Positions 45,547 to 59,429 of a stretch of DNA of 64,000 nt are shown here, piece after piece. Origin of the DNA: Magallana angulata. Its lineage: Eukaryota > Mollusca > Bivalvia > Ostreida > Ostreidae. Both the position numbers and the translations under genes were made by a program. Position 1 is the stretch's first letter. Every line of letters begins with the position of its first letter. The stretch covers positions 40,083,090-40,147,089 of the forward strand of contig NC_069116.1 in NCBI RefSeq assembly GCF_025612915.1, given 5' to 3'. The notes beneath the pieces are model-generated. The model worked only from the letters and a program-made list of their open reading frames with translations. It ran no database searches and was not told where the DNA came from.

Positions 45547-48246
45547 GTCAACGGTAAAAGCTAGGTCACAGATCTCCACGGTATTCCCGATCAATGAATT
45601 TTTGTTGATGTTTTGGGGGGTTTTTTGGGGTTTTTTTTGTTTGGTGCTATAGAATGAATCTTTCTCTATTAGTGTTCACAGCGGACGTGTGGATAAGTAG
45701 CGTTTTCCTTTAGAGATAGAACGATTTCCAAGTACAATAGTACGTTTGCTAGTATTTTTAGTCGAAATGTATTAAAATATAACTATCGATGTCGATAACT
45801 TGCGTTGCCTTGTTTCAACATTAAATTTGAACTGTCAATATACTGTGTAGATACATTCTGTGTGTAATTTTCATACATGCAGCACATATGTACGCATGGT
45901 TAGAATGTTTTAAAAATAAAGGAATTCGATGCCAATGGATTTAGATCTAACGTTCATATCTTTTGTAAATAAAAAGTATAACTTAATTAATACATCTTAA
46001 CCCCCCCCCCCCAGCACACGCACACACACACAAACTCTGCAATATTCAAACTTATGAAATTCTCATAATGAATTAACAAAATAGGCCCCCTTCTACAGGC
46101 AAACAAAATTATTCCTCGACCCCCCCCCCCCCCTCCCCACCTAAATTTAGCTTTCCCAAATTTAGGAACCGCCATAACTTTGTCCTCACTTTAGGACATC
46201 ACTTACTTTGTTCTAAGACCATCCTATAAGACTATAAAATCACGTTTTTGTGGATATTATTTTTTTTAAGTCATTTACTCTATCATGTACGTTTATTCTA
46301 CCATAATTATGTGGAGAGGGGCCCCGACATCCCCCCCCCCCCCCCCATTTTTCTCCGTTGCAACATGCCAGCCTTGTAGCTAGCCTTAAACAAATTTAAA
46401 TATCTTTTTTCGCAAATATTGTCTCTGTCTGGCAAAAGAATATGTTATTCTTTTGTTTTTAATATGTATCGATTTATATAAGCCATGATCATTCTTAATT
46501 AATTTTTATCAATTCATTCTGAAAAATAATCTTTAAAATTTTTTGGAATGTTGTAAACTGTATTTATGTATTTTTGAGGTAAATTACAACTTATTTCTTG
46601 TTTAACCTGTACGTGCATTCTATATATCGCAGATTTAAGGAAAATTAGTTGTGTTTTTTTAATGTGACGTTAAATTCTGTAAAAAGCGCGTGACAGGCAC
46701 GTAGCATCGAGGGGGGGGGGGGGGGGGTCAGAGAGGACTTTACCTCGCAGCAACTAAGTTTTTTAAATTTACATATAAAAAAATGAATTATCATGGAGTT
46801 CCCCCCCCCCCCACTTTTTTGGTAGTATGTAAAATCAAAGTACTAAAGAACTGACGGGAGTTGATTTTATCGATTATTATTTATTTTAGAATCAACGATT
46901 TATTATTTTGAATGGCAAATAGTTTCTTAAATGTATTTGAATTATGCACATTTAAAAAAATGAATCATTCTCCGACAAGAATTTCGCGAAAACCCCATAT
47001 GAATCATGTTGTGTAATATTCAAAGAATTAATTCCATCAAACTAAGTATCAGTAATCGATATTTTAAAGAAATAGTGTAGGTCCAAGCAATATTGAACTC
47101 TAGACTCGTTCAACCAGACGCTCGGCTGTCTCCGTTAATCTACGATAAGCAAGAGATACTCTCTGCTTGTCGGAGATTCACGGATATATTGAACTCTGGC
47201 GTAGGAATACATACAATGTACGACTACAAAAAATATCTAAATGTCGTACCATTTAAGATTTGACCATTTACAACGCATCTATAAATAAGTTTCCTTGAAA
47301 AACAATGTTTTAGAATACATTACATCGAATTTATCGATTATTTTCAAGGACTAAATGTTATCAGCGGTGTTAGTTTGTGCTTAGGTCCAAACACTGTTTC
47401 ACTTTCGGTTTGCCTGAGTAACTGCATAGGAGAGTTGTTTTAAAATCAACTCCCAAAAATTGATATGAAAAAAGGAAAATTCCGGAAATTTCCTTTTTTT
47501 CTTTTTTTTTTTTTTGCTTGTCAAGATTTTTTTTTGGATGAGTCCCCCCCCCCCCCCCCCCCCACTTTCAAAAACTATGCTATATGCCTGATTATGTGTA
47601 TTACTTGAATGACAAGAGTATCAAATGTTGAATTAAATTTACACTAAAAGAAGAATGCACATGTTGTTTAAGTATTTATTTGCTTGTCAACGGCTGTTCT
47701 GATATATATTTTCTTAACATAAAATAGCAGTTATTTGGATTTCTGATTTTTTTTAAAACTAAATTAATTGTTATTGGTCACTGAAATAGATCTACATGTT
47801 AGTAAATGTATATTTTTGAAAATGTAATCAAATTACTGGTTTTAGTTTTATCATGTAACCGACACGTATAATTTTTGCAAAAATGTGTATATTGATTTAT
47901 CCCTGCACAAATCTCAAATTCTTTAAACAATGAAATGTTTTCTTTGGTGATTCATGCTGGATATGTAGGTGGCGACATTTCAGAAAAAATACACGGCCCG
48001 TGTTATTTTTATATTTACACCTTCTTTAACAAATTATCAGATTGACAATAAAAACAAAGTGAAATTCACAAGATCGCTGTTAAATATTCTCGATAACCTT
48101 ATCGTCATTGCTGCAATCGATTAAATAAATTCGGGCTCGTGATTCAGCACTGATAGAATTTCCGGTGCATTATTCGCCATCTTTGCTGCGGTAGAAGATT
48201 TTACCTGTCATCAAAAGCAGATATATTTCCTCCAAAATATTTCAAA
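45547..48246. other. Intergenic rich in poly-C/poly-G runs
   Basis: Long C- or G-runs near 46001, 46120, 46332, 46711, 46801 and 47546, several beside CACTTTT. GGCACGTAGCATCGAGGGGG at about 46698 matches the TIR of the element at 54300. No gene seen. The 14-3-3 promoter should be in the last few hundred bases. Confidence 0.45.
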
Positions 48247-48996
48247 ATGAGCAGCCGGGACGAACTAGTGCAATGGGCAAAGTTTGCCGAACAGGCAGAA
48301 AGATTCGAAGATATGGCAGAAGCTATGAAAAAAGTAACCGAAAGCCTGTCAGCATCCGACAGCAAAGAGCTAACATCTGATGAGAGAAATCTTCTTTCTG
48401 TAGCGTATAAAAATGTCGTAGGCTCCAGAAGATCCTCCTGGCGCATGATTACCATGATGGAGTCAAAAATTGAATCTAATCCAACCAAGCTAGCACTGGC
48501 CAAAAAGTTTCGGCAAAAAATCGAAGAGGAACTAGAGAAGATCTGCTCGGAAGTTTTGGAATTGTTAGAAAAGCACCTGTTAGTAAATGTTACATCAATC
48601 GACAGCAAAGTGTTCTTCTTGAAAATGCAGGGAGATTACCAGAGATACAGAGCAGAGTATGCTGATGAGAGTTTAAGAAGCGGGGTCATTGAAGAAGCAC
48701 AGAAGTCGTATCAACTTGCATATGACACCGCGAAAGCCAACATGAGTCCAACTCACCCCAACCGACTTGGATTAGCTCTCAACTTCTCAGTGTTTTATTA
48801 TGAGATTAAGAACAACCCGGAACAAGCATGCCATCTAGCCCAACAGGCTTTTGATGATGCAATCGCTGAGCTCGATACGTTAGATGAAGAAATGTACAAG
48901 GATAGTACCCTAATCATGCAGCTCCTTAGAGATAATCTCAATCTGTGGACATCTGACACTCAACAGGAAGGAAAGGGAGATAATGCTGAAAATTAG
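48247..48996 (+). CDS. 14-3-3 protein, zeta-like, intronless
   Basis: One uninterrupted 249-aa ORF with the nine-helix 14-3-3 layout. Signature 1 [13 protein letters not shown] is at about 47-59 and signature 2 [20 protein letters not shown] is at about 217-236. The phosphopeptide pocket is complete: K55, R62, R66, R133 and Y134. 14-3-3 dimers bind phosphoserine/threonine clients in the cytosol and regulate signalling, cell cycle and apoptosis. It is diverged from standard zeta isoforms (for example an inserted SLSASDSKE and YQRYRAEY for YYRYLAEV). The lack of introns contrasts with neighbouring genes and suggests an old retrocopy origin, although the intact frame points to function. Confidence 0.95.
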   Translation: MSSRDELVQWAKFAEQAERFEDMAEAMKKVTESLSASDSKELTSDERNLLSVAYKNVVGSRRSSWRMITMMESKIESNPTKLALAKKFRQKIEEELEKICSEVLELLEKHLLVNVTSIDSKVFFLKMQGDYQRYRAEYADESLRSGVIEEAQKSYQLAYDTAKANMSPTHPNRLGLALNFSVFYYEIKNNPEQACHLAQQAFDDAIAELDTLDEEMYKDSTLIMQLLRDNLNLWTSDTQQEGKGDNAEN

Positions 48997-51236
48997 TGAC
49001 ATTATTTTTAATTGATATATATATACATGCACATGTGTAGCTTTGACTTCATATGTCCTAAAAACTAGTCTCTATCACTCTGGTATTATTTATTTTCTTG
49101 CCTTTTTTTTTTAAATTTATATGCAATGTTTATACATGTGTTGACATGTCATTTGTTATATAAGTAGATTTCTTAATGCATGGTATGAAAATTTAGCCTA
49201 ATTTGTTCAGCATATCATCCTAGATGAATATACATGTAGTTATTATACAAAAATTATCTGATACAATAGATGATCTTGACTGAGCATAAGCAATTTTTTA
49301 ATGATATAATTGTAGATCTTTTCTTAGAGATGCCTAAATCTAAATGATTTTATTGTCTCCTACTCAGGCAATTGCAGTCATTTGTAGAATGTTTAAAAAT
49401 ACATAAAGGTGTTAAAGGAGCAACATATCTTTCTCTCTGAGTCATATCTTTTTCCTACGTATTGAATTTGACTTTTACAACCCATTGTTAATAGATTTCG
49501 CTAGATATTGATATTGTCAGCTATTTGAAAATCTGTATGAATTGATACATGTATATTGAGAACATTATAAACATATGAATATTTGAGAATTTTTTTCCAT
49601 TTTGGATTTGAATACCAAGGCTTAAAGCCAGTTGACCTTTTGACTTTCACCTAGTTTTGTGGTATAGATTTTGATGTGATTTCACAGATGTTTTCCATGT
49701 ACATATGACTATATCCTGTTTCAATACTGTTATCCTATTGGAAAATAGTATGTTTTCATAATTAAGTGTTCAGTCGGTGTGCTTTTGCATACCAAAAGTC
49801 ATGTGGTTTTTTTCTTTGATGGAGTGTTGTTCATATTTCAGCTACTGTGCTTTATTTTTTGTTGTTACATTTTACATGTATGTTTATAGAGATTTTAATG
49901 CATGTTTTAAATGAACCATTTGATGAGTTGCAATATTAACCAATGTGTGCTGATGAAATTGTGTATGGTAATTCATATATATTAAAGAGACATGAATGTT
50001 GTGAATTTAGTTTGTTTCACTTGTACATAGATACATGAATTTATAAAGGCATTGGGTTCGCTGCAGTTTGCAATTTTGCATCAAATTTTTACTGTATTCT
50101 ACAATCCCAGCAGAGACATAAATGAAAGTTATTTATGTCTCTGATCTCAAAAAGCATTTAGTTCTCTGTTGGAGCACCAGAGTACCGAAGGATTGCTTTT
50201 GCTTTGAAGTTCTAGATGTTAGGTGGAATAATATGGTATCATTTAACTTTCCTTTAGTTATAGTGTGATGCAAGCTATATGTTAACACATTGATATATGT
50301 ATAAGCATGATAAAAGTTTAATCACTAAATTTTACAACCTTGTTTTAAGCTACAGGTTTAATTTTATGAAACTCAGTAATATATTAATGCTTATTTTAAT
50401 ACTACAAGCAAGCGAAATGCCTAGTTTTGCTCCCAATTAAAAAATGAATTTATGAATTATGATAACTTTAAATTTCTGCAATCAAATTATAAGTTTTAAT
50501 GTATGTTCACCGTTGATGCAACTTCAATTTTGACGCTGATAAATTTTGAGCAATGGCAGTATATCTGATTACTATATGTAATTATGCTGTTTTTGAGATT
50601 TATTTAAAGCCTAAAAGATGCGCATGAGTGAAGTCATTGAGTTATAAAAAGAGTTATCTCGCGTTGACCCTGAGCAGCCCCCCCCCCCCCCAATATATGG
50701 AAACCTCCAAATGATCTGTATTCCAATTGGCTCATTGAGAATTAATACATACATGTACACATACCCCTTTTCTTCCTGTCTTTATTGCAGTGTAAACACA
50801 ATATATTATCTAACTCACCTTTTGTTAAGGGGCTGACACTTGAATTTGAGGAAATAAAATCCATAACCCAACTGAAAAATTATCTTTATCACATGAGTAT
50901 TTCAATTCAAAATCTTTATATTTCAATTCAAAAATGAATATTGGTATTTTTTTTTATATTAAAAATGTTCATCGTTACGTTGTTAGCCAAGTGCCTCGGC
51001 TAGATTTAAATTTGGATCCTTGGTACCATGATCTTACTGTATCATAACCATCATTGACAGATAAACGCTCTATATTGGATTTTACACTTTTATTGACAAT
51101 GAAATACCGAATTCACCAAGTGGTGTCGGGTAAGTCATGTGCCAGATAAAAATATTTCCTTCCTTCATGTATTATTTTTAAGGTCGGTGTAGGACGAAAA
51201 AAAAAGAAGCTGTCAATGTGACAGCAAAACGGGTTT
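48997..51236. other. 3' flank of 14-3-3 and intergenic
   Basis: AT-rich with TGTACAT-type motifs. No gene, array or bounded element is recognised. Part is presumably a long 3'UTR. Confidence 0.45.
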
Positions 51237-53050
51237 TCATTTATGTGAACTGTATCCATAATCCATGTCAACCCGTATCCAGTGAAATGGAGTACCCTTT
51301 AAGCAATATTTTGCCAAAAAAGTTCAAAAGCTGCTATTTTTGTCATAAATTATCGGAAATCAAACTCCTGGCAATATGCACACCTCTAATATAAGTACAA
51401 TTGATTTGCAAAAGAACAACTTCCTATCTGAAAACTGTAGGAGGAGTTATCCGTACAACGAGGGTACCCTATATGCAATATCTTGCCAAAAAATGACTAA
51501 GTTCAAAAGCTGGTATTTTTTTCATAAATTATCGGAAATCAAAATCCTAGCAATATGCACACCTCTGATATATGTATAATTGATTTGCAAAAGAGCAACT
51601 TCCTATCTTGAAAACTGTAGGAGGAGTTATCCGTACAACGAGGGTACCCTATATGCAATATCTTGCCAAAAAATGACTAAGTTCAAAAGCTGGTATTTTT
51701 TTCATAAATTATCGGAAATCAAAATCCTAGCAATATGCACACCTCTGATATATGTATAATTGATCTGCAAAAGAACAACTTCCTATCTTGAGAACTGTAG
51801 GAGGAGTTATCCGTACAATGAGGGTACCCTATATGCAATATCTTGCCAAAAATGACTAAGTTCAAAAGCTGGTATTTTTTTTTTTAAAAAAATTATTGGA
51901 TATCAAAATCCTAGCAAGATGCACACCTCTAATATAAGTACAATTGATTTGCAAAAGAACAACTTCCTTTCTTGGAAAATGTAGGAGGAATTATCCGTAC
52001 AACGAGGGTACCCTATATGCAATATCTTGCCAAAAATTGACTCAGTTCAAAAGCTAGTATTTTTTTCATAAATTATGGGAAATCAAAATCCTAGCAATAT
52101 GCACACCTCTGATATATTTACAAAAGATCTGCAAAGGAACAACTTCCTATCTTGAAAACTATAGGAGGAGTTATCCGTACAACGAGGGTACCCTATATGC
52201 AATATCTTGCCAAAAAATGACTAAGTTCAAAAGCTGGTATTTTTTTCATAAATTATCGGAAATCAAAATCCTAGCAATATGCACACCTCTGATATATGTA
52301 TAATTGATCTGCAAAAGAACAACTTCCTATCTTGAGAACTGTAGGAGGAGTTATCCGTACAATGAGGGTACCCTATATGCAATATCTTGCCAAAAAATGA
52401 CTAAGTTCAAAAGCTGGTTTTTTTTTTTTTTTTATAAATTATTGGATATCAAAATCCTAGCAAGATGCACTACAATTGATTTGCAAAAGAACAACTTCCT
52501 TTCTTGAAAAATGTAGGAGGAATTATCCGTACAACGAGGGTACCCTATATGCAATATCTTGCCAAAAATTGACTCAGTTCAAAAGCTAGTATTTTTTTCA
52601 TAAATTATGGGAAATCAAAATCCTAGCAATATGCACACCTCTGATATATTTACAAAAGATCTGCAAAGGAACAACTTCCTATCTTGAAAACTGTAGGAGG
52701 AGTTATCCGTACAATGAGGTTACCCTTTTGGCAGCCGCCCGCCCGCCATTTTATGTGAACTGTATCCATAATCCATGTCAACCCGTATCCAGTGAAATGG
52801 AGTACCCTATATGCAATGTTTTGCCAAAAAATGACTAAGTTCAAAAGCTGGTATTTTTTTCATAAATTATCAGAAATCAAAATCCTAGCAATATGCACAC
52901 CTCTGATATATGTACAAAAGATCTGCAAAGGAACAACTTCATATCTTGAAACTGTAGGAGGAGTTATCCGTACAATGAGGGTACCCTTTTGGTAGCCGCC
53001 CGCCCGCCATTTTCACCATTTTAATAACCGGATTTTTCCGTTGAAAAACC
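51237..53050. repeat. ~180-bp tandem array with higher-order structure inside a dispersed element
   Basis: Nine units; the landmark GAGGAGTTAT or GAGGAATTAT falls at 51441, 51621, 51801, 51984, 52164, 52344, 52517, 52697 and 52958. The three-unit block starting at 51801 recurs at 52344 (offset about 533-543 bp), with matching private variants. The left flank TATGTGAACTGTATCC occurs at 51242 and again at 52753, and GCCGCCCGCCCGCCATTTT ends both arrays (about 52733 and 52996). The final part holds an AACCGG...CCGGTT hairpin at about 53026-53055. Confidence 0.8.
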
Positions 53051-53246
53051 CGGTTAAAAAACGCGACCTAGGATAATGTTTACGTTACGTTTTTGCGATA
53101 GACTAAGTCTTAATTCATTAACATTACACTAAAGGTCGATTTACATGCGACGGAATAAGAGGCTTTGTATAGATTTTGACAACGGTTGATAATTCAAAAG
53201 GTTATATCTCGTATCCATATCATTGACCTACAAAAGTACTTGCATG

Positions 53247-53487
53247 GGTGTTTTGGTAGAACTATTTTAACAAGGCCTTGGACTTTCAGTAGGACGTAAC
53301 TATCTATTTCTTGCGTCAAAACAAGTTAAAAATTACGCTGGTTTCAAGCGAAATATGCACCGATTGCGTAGTCTCAGCTCAAAAGCCAGATGAATCTTGT
53401 TGATTGTTGGCTAAGTGGTCTTCAATGAAATGGGCAGGCCTACGTCACAATGCTGTTTGACACAACTACCCAAAGTCCAAGCTTCTA
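53247..53487. mobile_element. Second copy of the pseudogene-intron MITE
   Basis: Reverse-complement relative of 23389-23605, bounded by CCTTGGACTTTCAGTAGG and ACCCAAAGTCCAAG. Confidence 0.6.
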
Positions 53488-54299
53488 AAGTAAATCTCTT
53501 GATTGGTTTTAAATCCAATAAATACAAACACAGAAAAAAAGAGTAGGGAAGAGAGTTCTGGAGTTGATTCAGCATGTGCCCTCTGCAGTACAACACGTGC
53601 ACGACTGCATACTGGATTACATAGACAATTGTCCCTGGCGGTAATTTGGTCCATATTTACCTTAAATTAGACATCTGGAGATCGAGACATTGTGTTAGCA
53701 ATCCAAGCATGTGTCCAAAATCCAGTTCACGGTTCACTCATGCATGCATGCATGTGCAATCAATGAACATTTTCATTCATTCATTCATTCTTTGTTCACT
53801 TTACGGCCCATTAGTATTCAATATAATACAGTTTCTAAACATATAGGCAAATGGAACATATGAATAGACAAAATATTTCTTTTACGGTAAAAAATTATTT
53901 CTTAATTTCAAACTACTTATATATAATTTCCAAGATTGTTCATATCTTTAATTTACATTTTCTGAAGTTAAACTTTACACAAGTTTGAATATTAAATTTC
54001 TTGTTTCAAAAATAAGTTTTTATACATTTTTTTAAAGAAAAATATCATGTAAAAGAAATATATATGCACCAAGATCAAATGAAAATCATATTCCGCAAAA
54101 TCATAACTATAAAATAGACATCTTCTCTGATTTCTGTAATTCTGTTGCTTCTATTAAATCGACCAATCTCAACTGGCGGGCTCAGCAAGCCGCGTATGAG
54201 ATGACTTTATGATTTTAGAAATCAAATTATTGAAACTTGGTAGGTACAGCTAAAACCATCGATTTTATTGGATACTTATATGAAAGCCGATCGGAACCA
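53488..54299. other. Intergenic, nothing recognised
   Basis: AT-rich sequence with a short CATT/TGCA repeat near 53735-53790. No gene seen. Confidence 0.45.
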
Positions 54300-54644
54300 G
54301 GCACGTACGTAGCATCGTTTTTGAAAGTGGGGGGGAGGGAAGCCTAGCTCCTCCAACAAAAATTTGACAAGCAAAAAAAAAAAAAGGGGGGGGGGGGGAA
54401 TCTTAAAATCATGAAAATCCTAATCAGTGGGTATTCATTGTAACTTTTGTAACTTCAATTTTCACACCTGATTTCTCCTTTGTTCATCTCCATAGAATAC
54501 ATGCCCTCCTCTCTCAAAAAAGTGGGAGGGGGGAAACTCCATTTTTACTCAATTTTTCATACGTAAATTTGCCAAAAATTTCTGCTGCGAAAAAAGCGTA
54601 TATGTGGCTGACACCCCCCCCCCCCTCCCCCGATGCTACGTGCC
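54300..54644. mobile_element. MITE with GGCACGTA...GCATCG TIRs
   Basis: GGCACGTACGTAGCATCG at the left and CGATGCTACGTGCC at the right bracket 345 bp with G/C-runs and AGTGGGGG/GTGGGAGG blocks. A related left end lies near 46698. Confidence 0.6.
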
Positions 54645-54675
54645 TTGGAACTACACGCCATTTATGTATTACATG

Positions 54676-54815
54676 TATTAGTAGTAGTTGTGGTAGAAGT
54701 ACTACATGTAATAGTAGTACTAAAATTGTATAGTAGTAGTAGTAGTAGTAGTAGAAGTAGTAGTCGTAGTATAGTAGTAGTAGTAGTAGTAGTAGTTGTA
54801 GTAGTAGTAGAAGTA
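54676..54815 (+). repeat. (TAG)n / (AGT)n trinucleotide microsatellite
   Basis: Imperfect TAGTAG repeat over about 140 bp, interrupted by ACTACATG-type segments. Open frames over it are low-complexity artefacts. Confidence 0.9.
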
Positions 54816-57185
54816 TGCTTCTTTACAAATTCGAGAGCAAGTGCATGCACTATTATATATTATTCTTAAGAAATGTATTGAAATCAGTGAAGTTTTCAAT
54901 GACTATCTTTAGTGTCCACCCTTTCACATTGTTTATTGGGTGTGGTTTTGCCCAGTCTAACTGAAATATTTCCTGACACGGTCACTTTTTGTTGTACGTG
55001 TTTGTATACGTGCCATAAACTGGTATAGTATATGTATACGATGTTTTTACCACTCGCAACAAAAACAACTCTAATAAGGTGGTTGTTTATGTGTATGTGT
55101 ACAAAATAATATTGTTATTTGTTCTTGTACATAATTATGACGGAAAATAATCTTCCTAAACCCTCAGAGTAAACTGTAAACTTGTTACCAATTTTTCTTG
55201 AGACACACAGTTGGCAGCACTACGTGTATATTATAACCTTTAATCGTAATTGTTAATATAATAATATACACCCTTATCTAGGACTTTATTACAAAGCATT
55301 ATTGTATTTTTATTGTATCATTAATTATGGTTTTCATTTCTAGAAAAATAAATAATGTGCTACCTGTGATCTGTGGATTCAGTTGAGTGTGTGGTCCAAC
55401 TCATGAAGAGGCGAGGGGATAGAAAACTCATTAAGAGGTGGATAAAAATCACATATATCTTGGGAGATTCTTTTACTATAGATTCCCAATTTGATGTGGT
55501 AAAATCCACTCTGACGCATCTTCCCATGTCAAGGGTTTCTGATCCGCGCCTCTTCTCACACATATCGGTTTGTGGGGAACAGAGCGGACTGAGCGAAGAT
55601 GATTGTGACGCTAGCACATTGATATACACGTAGCAAATTGGGTTATACACGGGTGATATATATCCACTGCACATTGTTGCAAACAGGTGATGAATTTTTA
55701 TCATGAGTTTATCATACATTAGTGAAAAGCTATTTTTCACAACTCTGTGCAGTTATGCGAGTTTTATTTTGTTCTGTTGTATTTATATGTCAAATGTGAA
55801 CCGCGGAATGTAAATAAACAAGACTTCAACAATGCCGTGTTTTCCTCACCTTAATCAGATCTGATTTCTGTCTGTTTTGTTTGTCTTGCCATTACGTTAC
55901 AGCTAGGTGCACACGACGTCCGTACGTCAAGCTTGGCTTGTTTTCAATACATGAACACAGGCCTTGACTTTTGAGTGGTTCTAGAGAGTTCGGAGACAAT
56001 TCATTATTGTATCGATATATTACATCTAAAGAAGTCACATGATTCTTGATCCATATAATAAAAGTACACAGCATTGCTTGCATCACTTCAAATAATTTGA
56101 AACTTCTGCGCAGTTATTACCTGTAAAATTTGATTTCCTGCCACACGTGCATCAAATGACACCTTACATCACGTGCACGCACCGGCAACACGAACATCAA
56201 GCAAATTAGTTCGATTATACAATATATTTTCTTCAAGTTTTTTTTTTTAATTCAAACAATTTACCTGAATTTTAATAGTTTTTCATCATCAGGTGATCGA
56301 TGTTCACAAACGTCTGCAATGTTTAAAAGACAGGTGTTTTCTCTATGTAAAAAATGCTAAATTTTCTTCCGTTATATTCAGCCCATGACATGGTCACCTT
56401 GTAGCGATAATTACTTTTTTCCCTAGCGGTTGAAATACACTTCAGGGTGAAATTAAATATATGATGATTCACTATGATCTGTTTAACTTCTAAGGCGAAT
56501 ACATCTGACGTAATATCAATATATTCCGCTTTCTACAATCTTTCCTCTTACAATATTTACACTTCACATATCAAATCTACATGTATCATATATTTCCTTA
56601 TCGGGGTCATTTATATTTCTTTTATGACACTTTCTGCTTCATCTGTTTGTTTGAAGATTAAAGTCTGGTTCAGTCCATGATGAATCAGCCCGATGAAATG
56701 AAACACGCCTGGGGCTTTTTATACAACACCACATTAACACACAGAGAGAAAGCGTTTTAAGCTTGATTTTAATTTCCATAATTGTACATATATAAATATT
56801 ATGTGTATCTAGCATAATATGTCTTCCAATAGTGAGTTACTAGTTCTCTTAATCTTTAGTTTTTGCTCATCATAGCAACATTCAATCCAAGTGAACATTT
56901 AATTACATCTAGTACAAAAAAAACACCAACAAAATGTCTTAATATTAAAGAATCTATCTGCTTACGTCCAGTCTTTTAAAACATATTTCATGGGAATGAT
57001 AAAAGTATTAAAAGTCAACTCTTGTCTTTTTTTCTTCTCCATACCCTGCTTTTCTCTTTAAAGGGTACTTCTGTTGCAGCCGCGAATTTTAGTTTTTTTT
57101 GCATTTCAAATATAAAACGAGAAATTAGAGGTGGAACCGAGATTCTACGGTATGTATTACAAGTCAATACGTAGCAGACGACAGA
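54816..57185. other. Intergenic, no gene supported
   Basis: A phrase around 55534 (AAGGGTTTCTGATCCGCGCC) recurs near 59357, so a short dispersed repeat is present. Otherwise no recognisable feature; the 3'UTR of the minus-strand 14-3-3 gene lies at its right end. Confidence 0.4.
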
Positions 57186-57941
57186 TTATTGGTCGTCGTC
57201 TGGGGCTGCGTCATCTGCATCTTGCTCCAGTTCTGAGGACCACAGGGTGAGGTTGTCTCGTAAAAGTTGTAAAATTAAAGTACTATCTTTGTAGTCATCT
57301 TCTTTACCCGCGTCCAGTTGGGCGATGGCCTCATCAAATGCAGTTTTGGCTAACTCGCAAGCAGTGTTGGACTCTTTCTTAATTTCGTAGTAGTAGACTG
57401 AAAAATTAAGCGCCAGTCCCAATCTAATAGGGTTTGTTGGGTTCAGACTTTCTTTAGCAATGTCGTATGCCAATTTGTACGCTTCCTCGGACTTGGCAGC
57501 CAAATTCGCCTCGGATTCTTTTCCGCTGGCAATTTCAACTTTGTACCGGAAGTAGTCGCCTTTCATTTTAAGGTAGAATATCTTCGGCTCCACTGAATCT
57601 CCTACTTTGGGCAGTAAATGGTTATCCAATAAACTAATTACCTCATCACATAGCTCGTTCAATTCTTTCTCTATATTCCTTTTGTATTCCTCACATAGTT
57701 GCAACTTCTTCTCCGACTCGCCCTTTTCCCTGGCCTTTTGTTCCAAGGACGATATGACTCGCCACGAAGATCGGCGCGTTCCGACGACATTTTTATAAGC
57801 TACCGACAGAAGATTTCTCTCTTCTTCATTCAGAGGATCACTACCGGTTGCAACTACCTTCATTTTGGCAACCATGTCGTCGAATCGTTCGACCTGCTCC
57901 GCCAGTTTGGCGTTCGCGATACATTCTTCCCTGTCGCCCAT
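57186..57941 (-). CDS. 14-3-3 protein, second paralogue, intronless
   Basis: One 251-aa ORF on the minus strand. Signature 1 [13 protein letters not shown] is at about 42-54, and [20 protein letters not shown] is near the C-terminus. Pocket residues K50, R57, R61, R132 and Y133 are all present. The tail is acidic ([13 protein letters not shown]). It differs from the 48247 gene at many positions, so it is an old paralogue and not a recent copy. The two genes converge tail to tail about 8.2 kb apart. Also intronless, which is unusual for animal 14-3-3 zeta/epsilon genes. Confidence 0.95.
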   Translation of the reverse strand: MGDREECIANAKLAEQVERFDDMVAKMKVVATGSDPLNEEERNLLSVAYKNVVGTRRSSWRVISSLEQKAREKGESEKKLQLCEEYKRNIEKELNELCDEVISLLDNHLLPKVGDSVEPKIFYLKMKGDYFRYKVEIASGKESEANLAAKSEEAYKLAYDIAKESLNPTNPIRLGLALNFSVYYYEIKKESNTACELAKTAFDEAIAQLDAGKEDDYKDSTLILQLLRDNLTLWSSELEQDADDAAPDDDQ

Positions 57942-59419
57942 GATGAATAATTAGTCAATTGATCACTTCTCCTGTTCGAAGATAATTATATGGTATAAAA
58001 TTGTGAGTACAGTCTCTCCTCCAACACTAGTTATCCGTCGAAGGCTGTATCACGGCTTCCGCTCTATAGGTGCACAAGTCAACAAAATGGCTGCTCTCCA
58101 AAACGTGTCTCGTCAAGTGTGAAAAACGTATTTTACAACAATTTACACTTCTCACGAAAGTAGGTCACTCAATATGTTCACAAACGTACCATTCCCTGTC
58201 TGTGGTTAAATATATATAATATGCACAATCAATGAAGGATGCATATATGTAATCCTCAATTCACTAACTCGACTATGGGCCTCAACGCAGTATTACTACG
58301 AATTAGTCATAGGTGGGGCCAGTCAGGAAATCGGCTTACAACCAGCGATTTATTTATGCTAGAATGTCAAGTATGGAACGTAGCGTCTTGCAAGTTGGGG
58401 TTCACGAGGGGTAGAATTAATTAGGAAAATGCAGATCTCATCGTGAAATGCACTCTATTTTTCGTACAAAACACATGAAATTCGGCGCGATCGATAGCGA
58501 TATGAAATTTTCATGAAGCAACACATGACCGTGCAGTGATTCACGTCCAAATATATTGTCCAGGTGGGGATTTTATTGATTACAGTGCGCATTGGTATCT
58601 GATACACAAATCAAGTGCCATTTCACGAGAAATTCTGCATATGTTGTACCAAGAATATAATTGTTTTACGACGAGATCTCAGAAATTTTATTAAGTCTTG
58701 ATTGCATAGCCAGGCATTGTAGAAATGATTTCAATTTATAAACCTCCTGTCTGCCCCCTTTGAAGTGCCTAGCGATGAATAAACAGTGCGTAAATAGAGT
58801 TGTCATGGTTGACTGGAACGCGGCTCGACAGATAAATTAAAATCGAAGATCCATTCACCTGCGCGAAAAAGCGCGGGATATCCAAGTCAGGACACCGGCG
58901 TTCTTTCTCCCCTGTAGTTTTGAAAATTTACGTTAAAAAAACTCAGTGAATGAGGAAGAATTTTGGCCTAGAACTGGAAAGTAATATATATATATATCGA
59001 AAAATCAATTTCTTCCCAGATTTTATAATTAAAGAATTTGATGAAGATTTTACATAAAAGTTTATAATTATGTAACGGTTCATGAATGTGCATCTACATT
59101 CTATATTCATTCAATTCATTTTAACATATCTTTGTTGTGACAAAGTAACATATATATATGTATACATCGATTAATACCTCATAATTATAAAACTAAATTT
59201 ATTATAATTTTCAGGTTAATTAGAACTATCTACGTAGTTGCTTTCCAATGACATTCGGGTTAAATGATGTCATAGTAAAAGAAAATTACAATTAAATAAA
59301 CATTAACAAACGAGATTCAGAGCTCATTTAATTAATGTCATCTTCATTTCCACTTTAAGGGTTTCTGATCGGCGCCTCTTTTCACAAACTGTTTTTAATA
59401 CAGAAAGATATAGTAGCCA
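57942..59419. other. Upstream region of the minus-strand 14-3-3 gene
   Basis: Promoter and 5'UTR expected in 57942-58150. Nothing else recognised. Confidence 0.45.
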
Positions 59420-59429
59420 TATTTTTCAC

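Noticed and set aside
54633-54869. Val/Ser-rich and Thr-rich frames on both strands
   Set aside because: Translation of the TAG trinucleotide repeat.
55360-55740. Overlapping 126- and 86-codon frames on opposite strands
   Set aside because: No domain, no splice or promoter context, and part of the sequence is a dispersed repeat phrase seen again near 59357.
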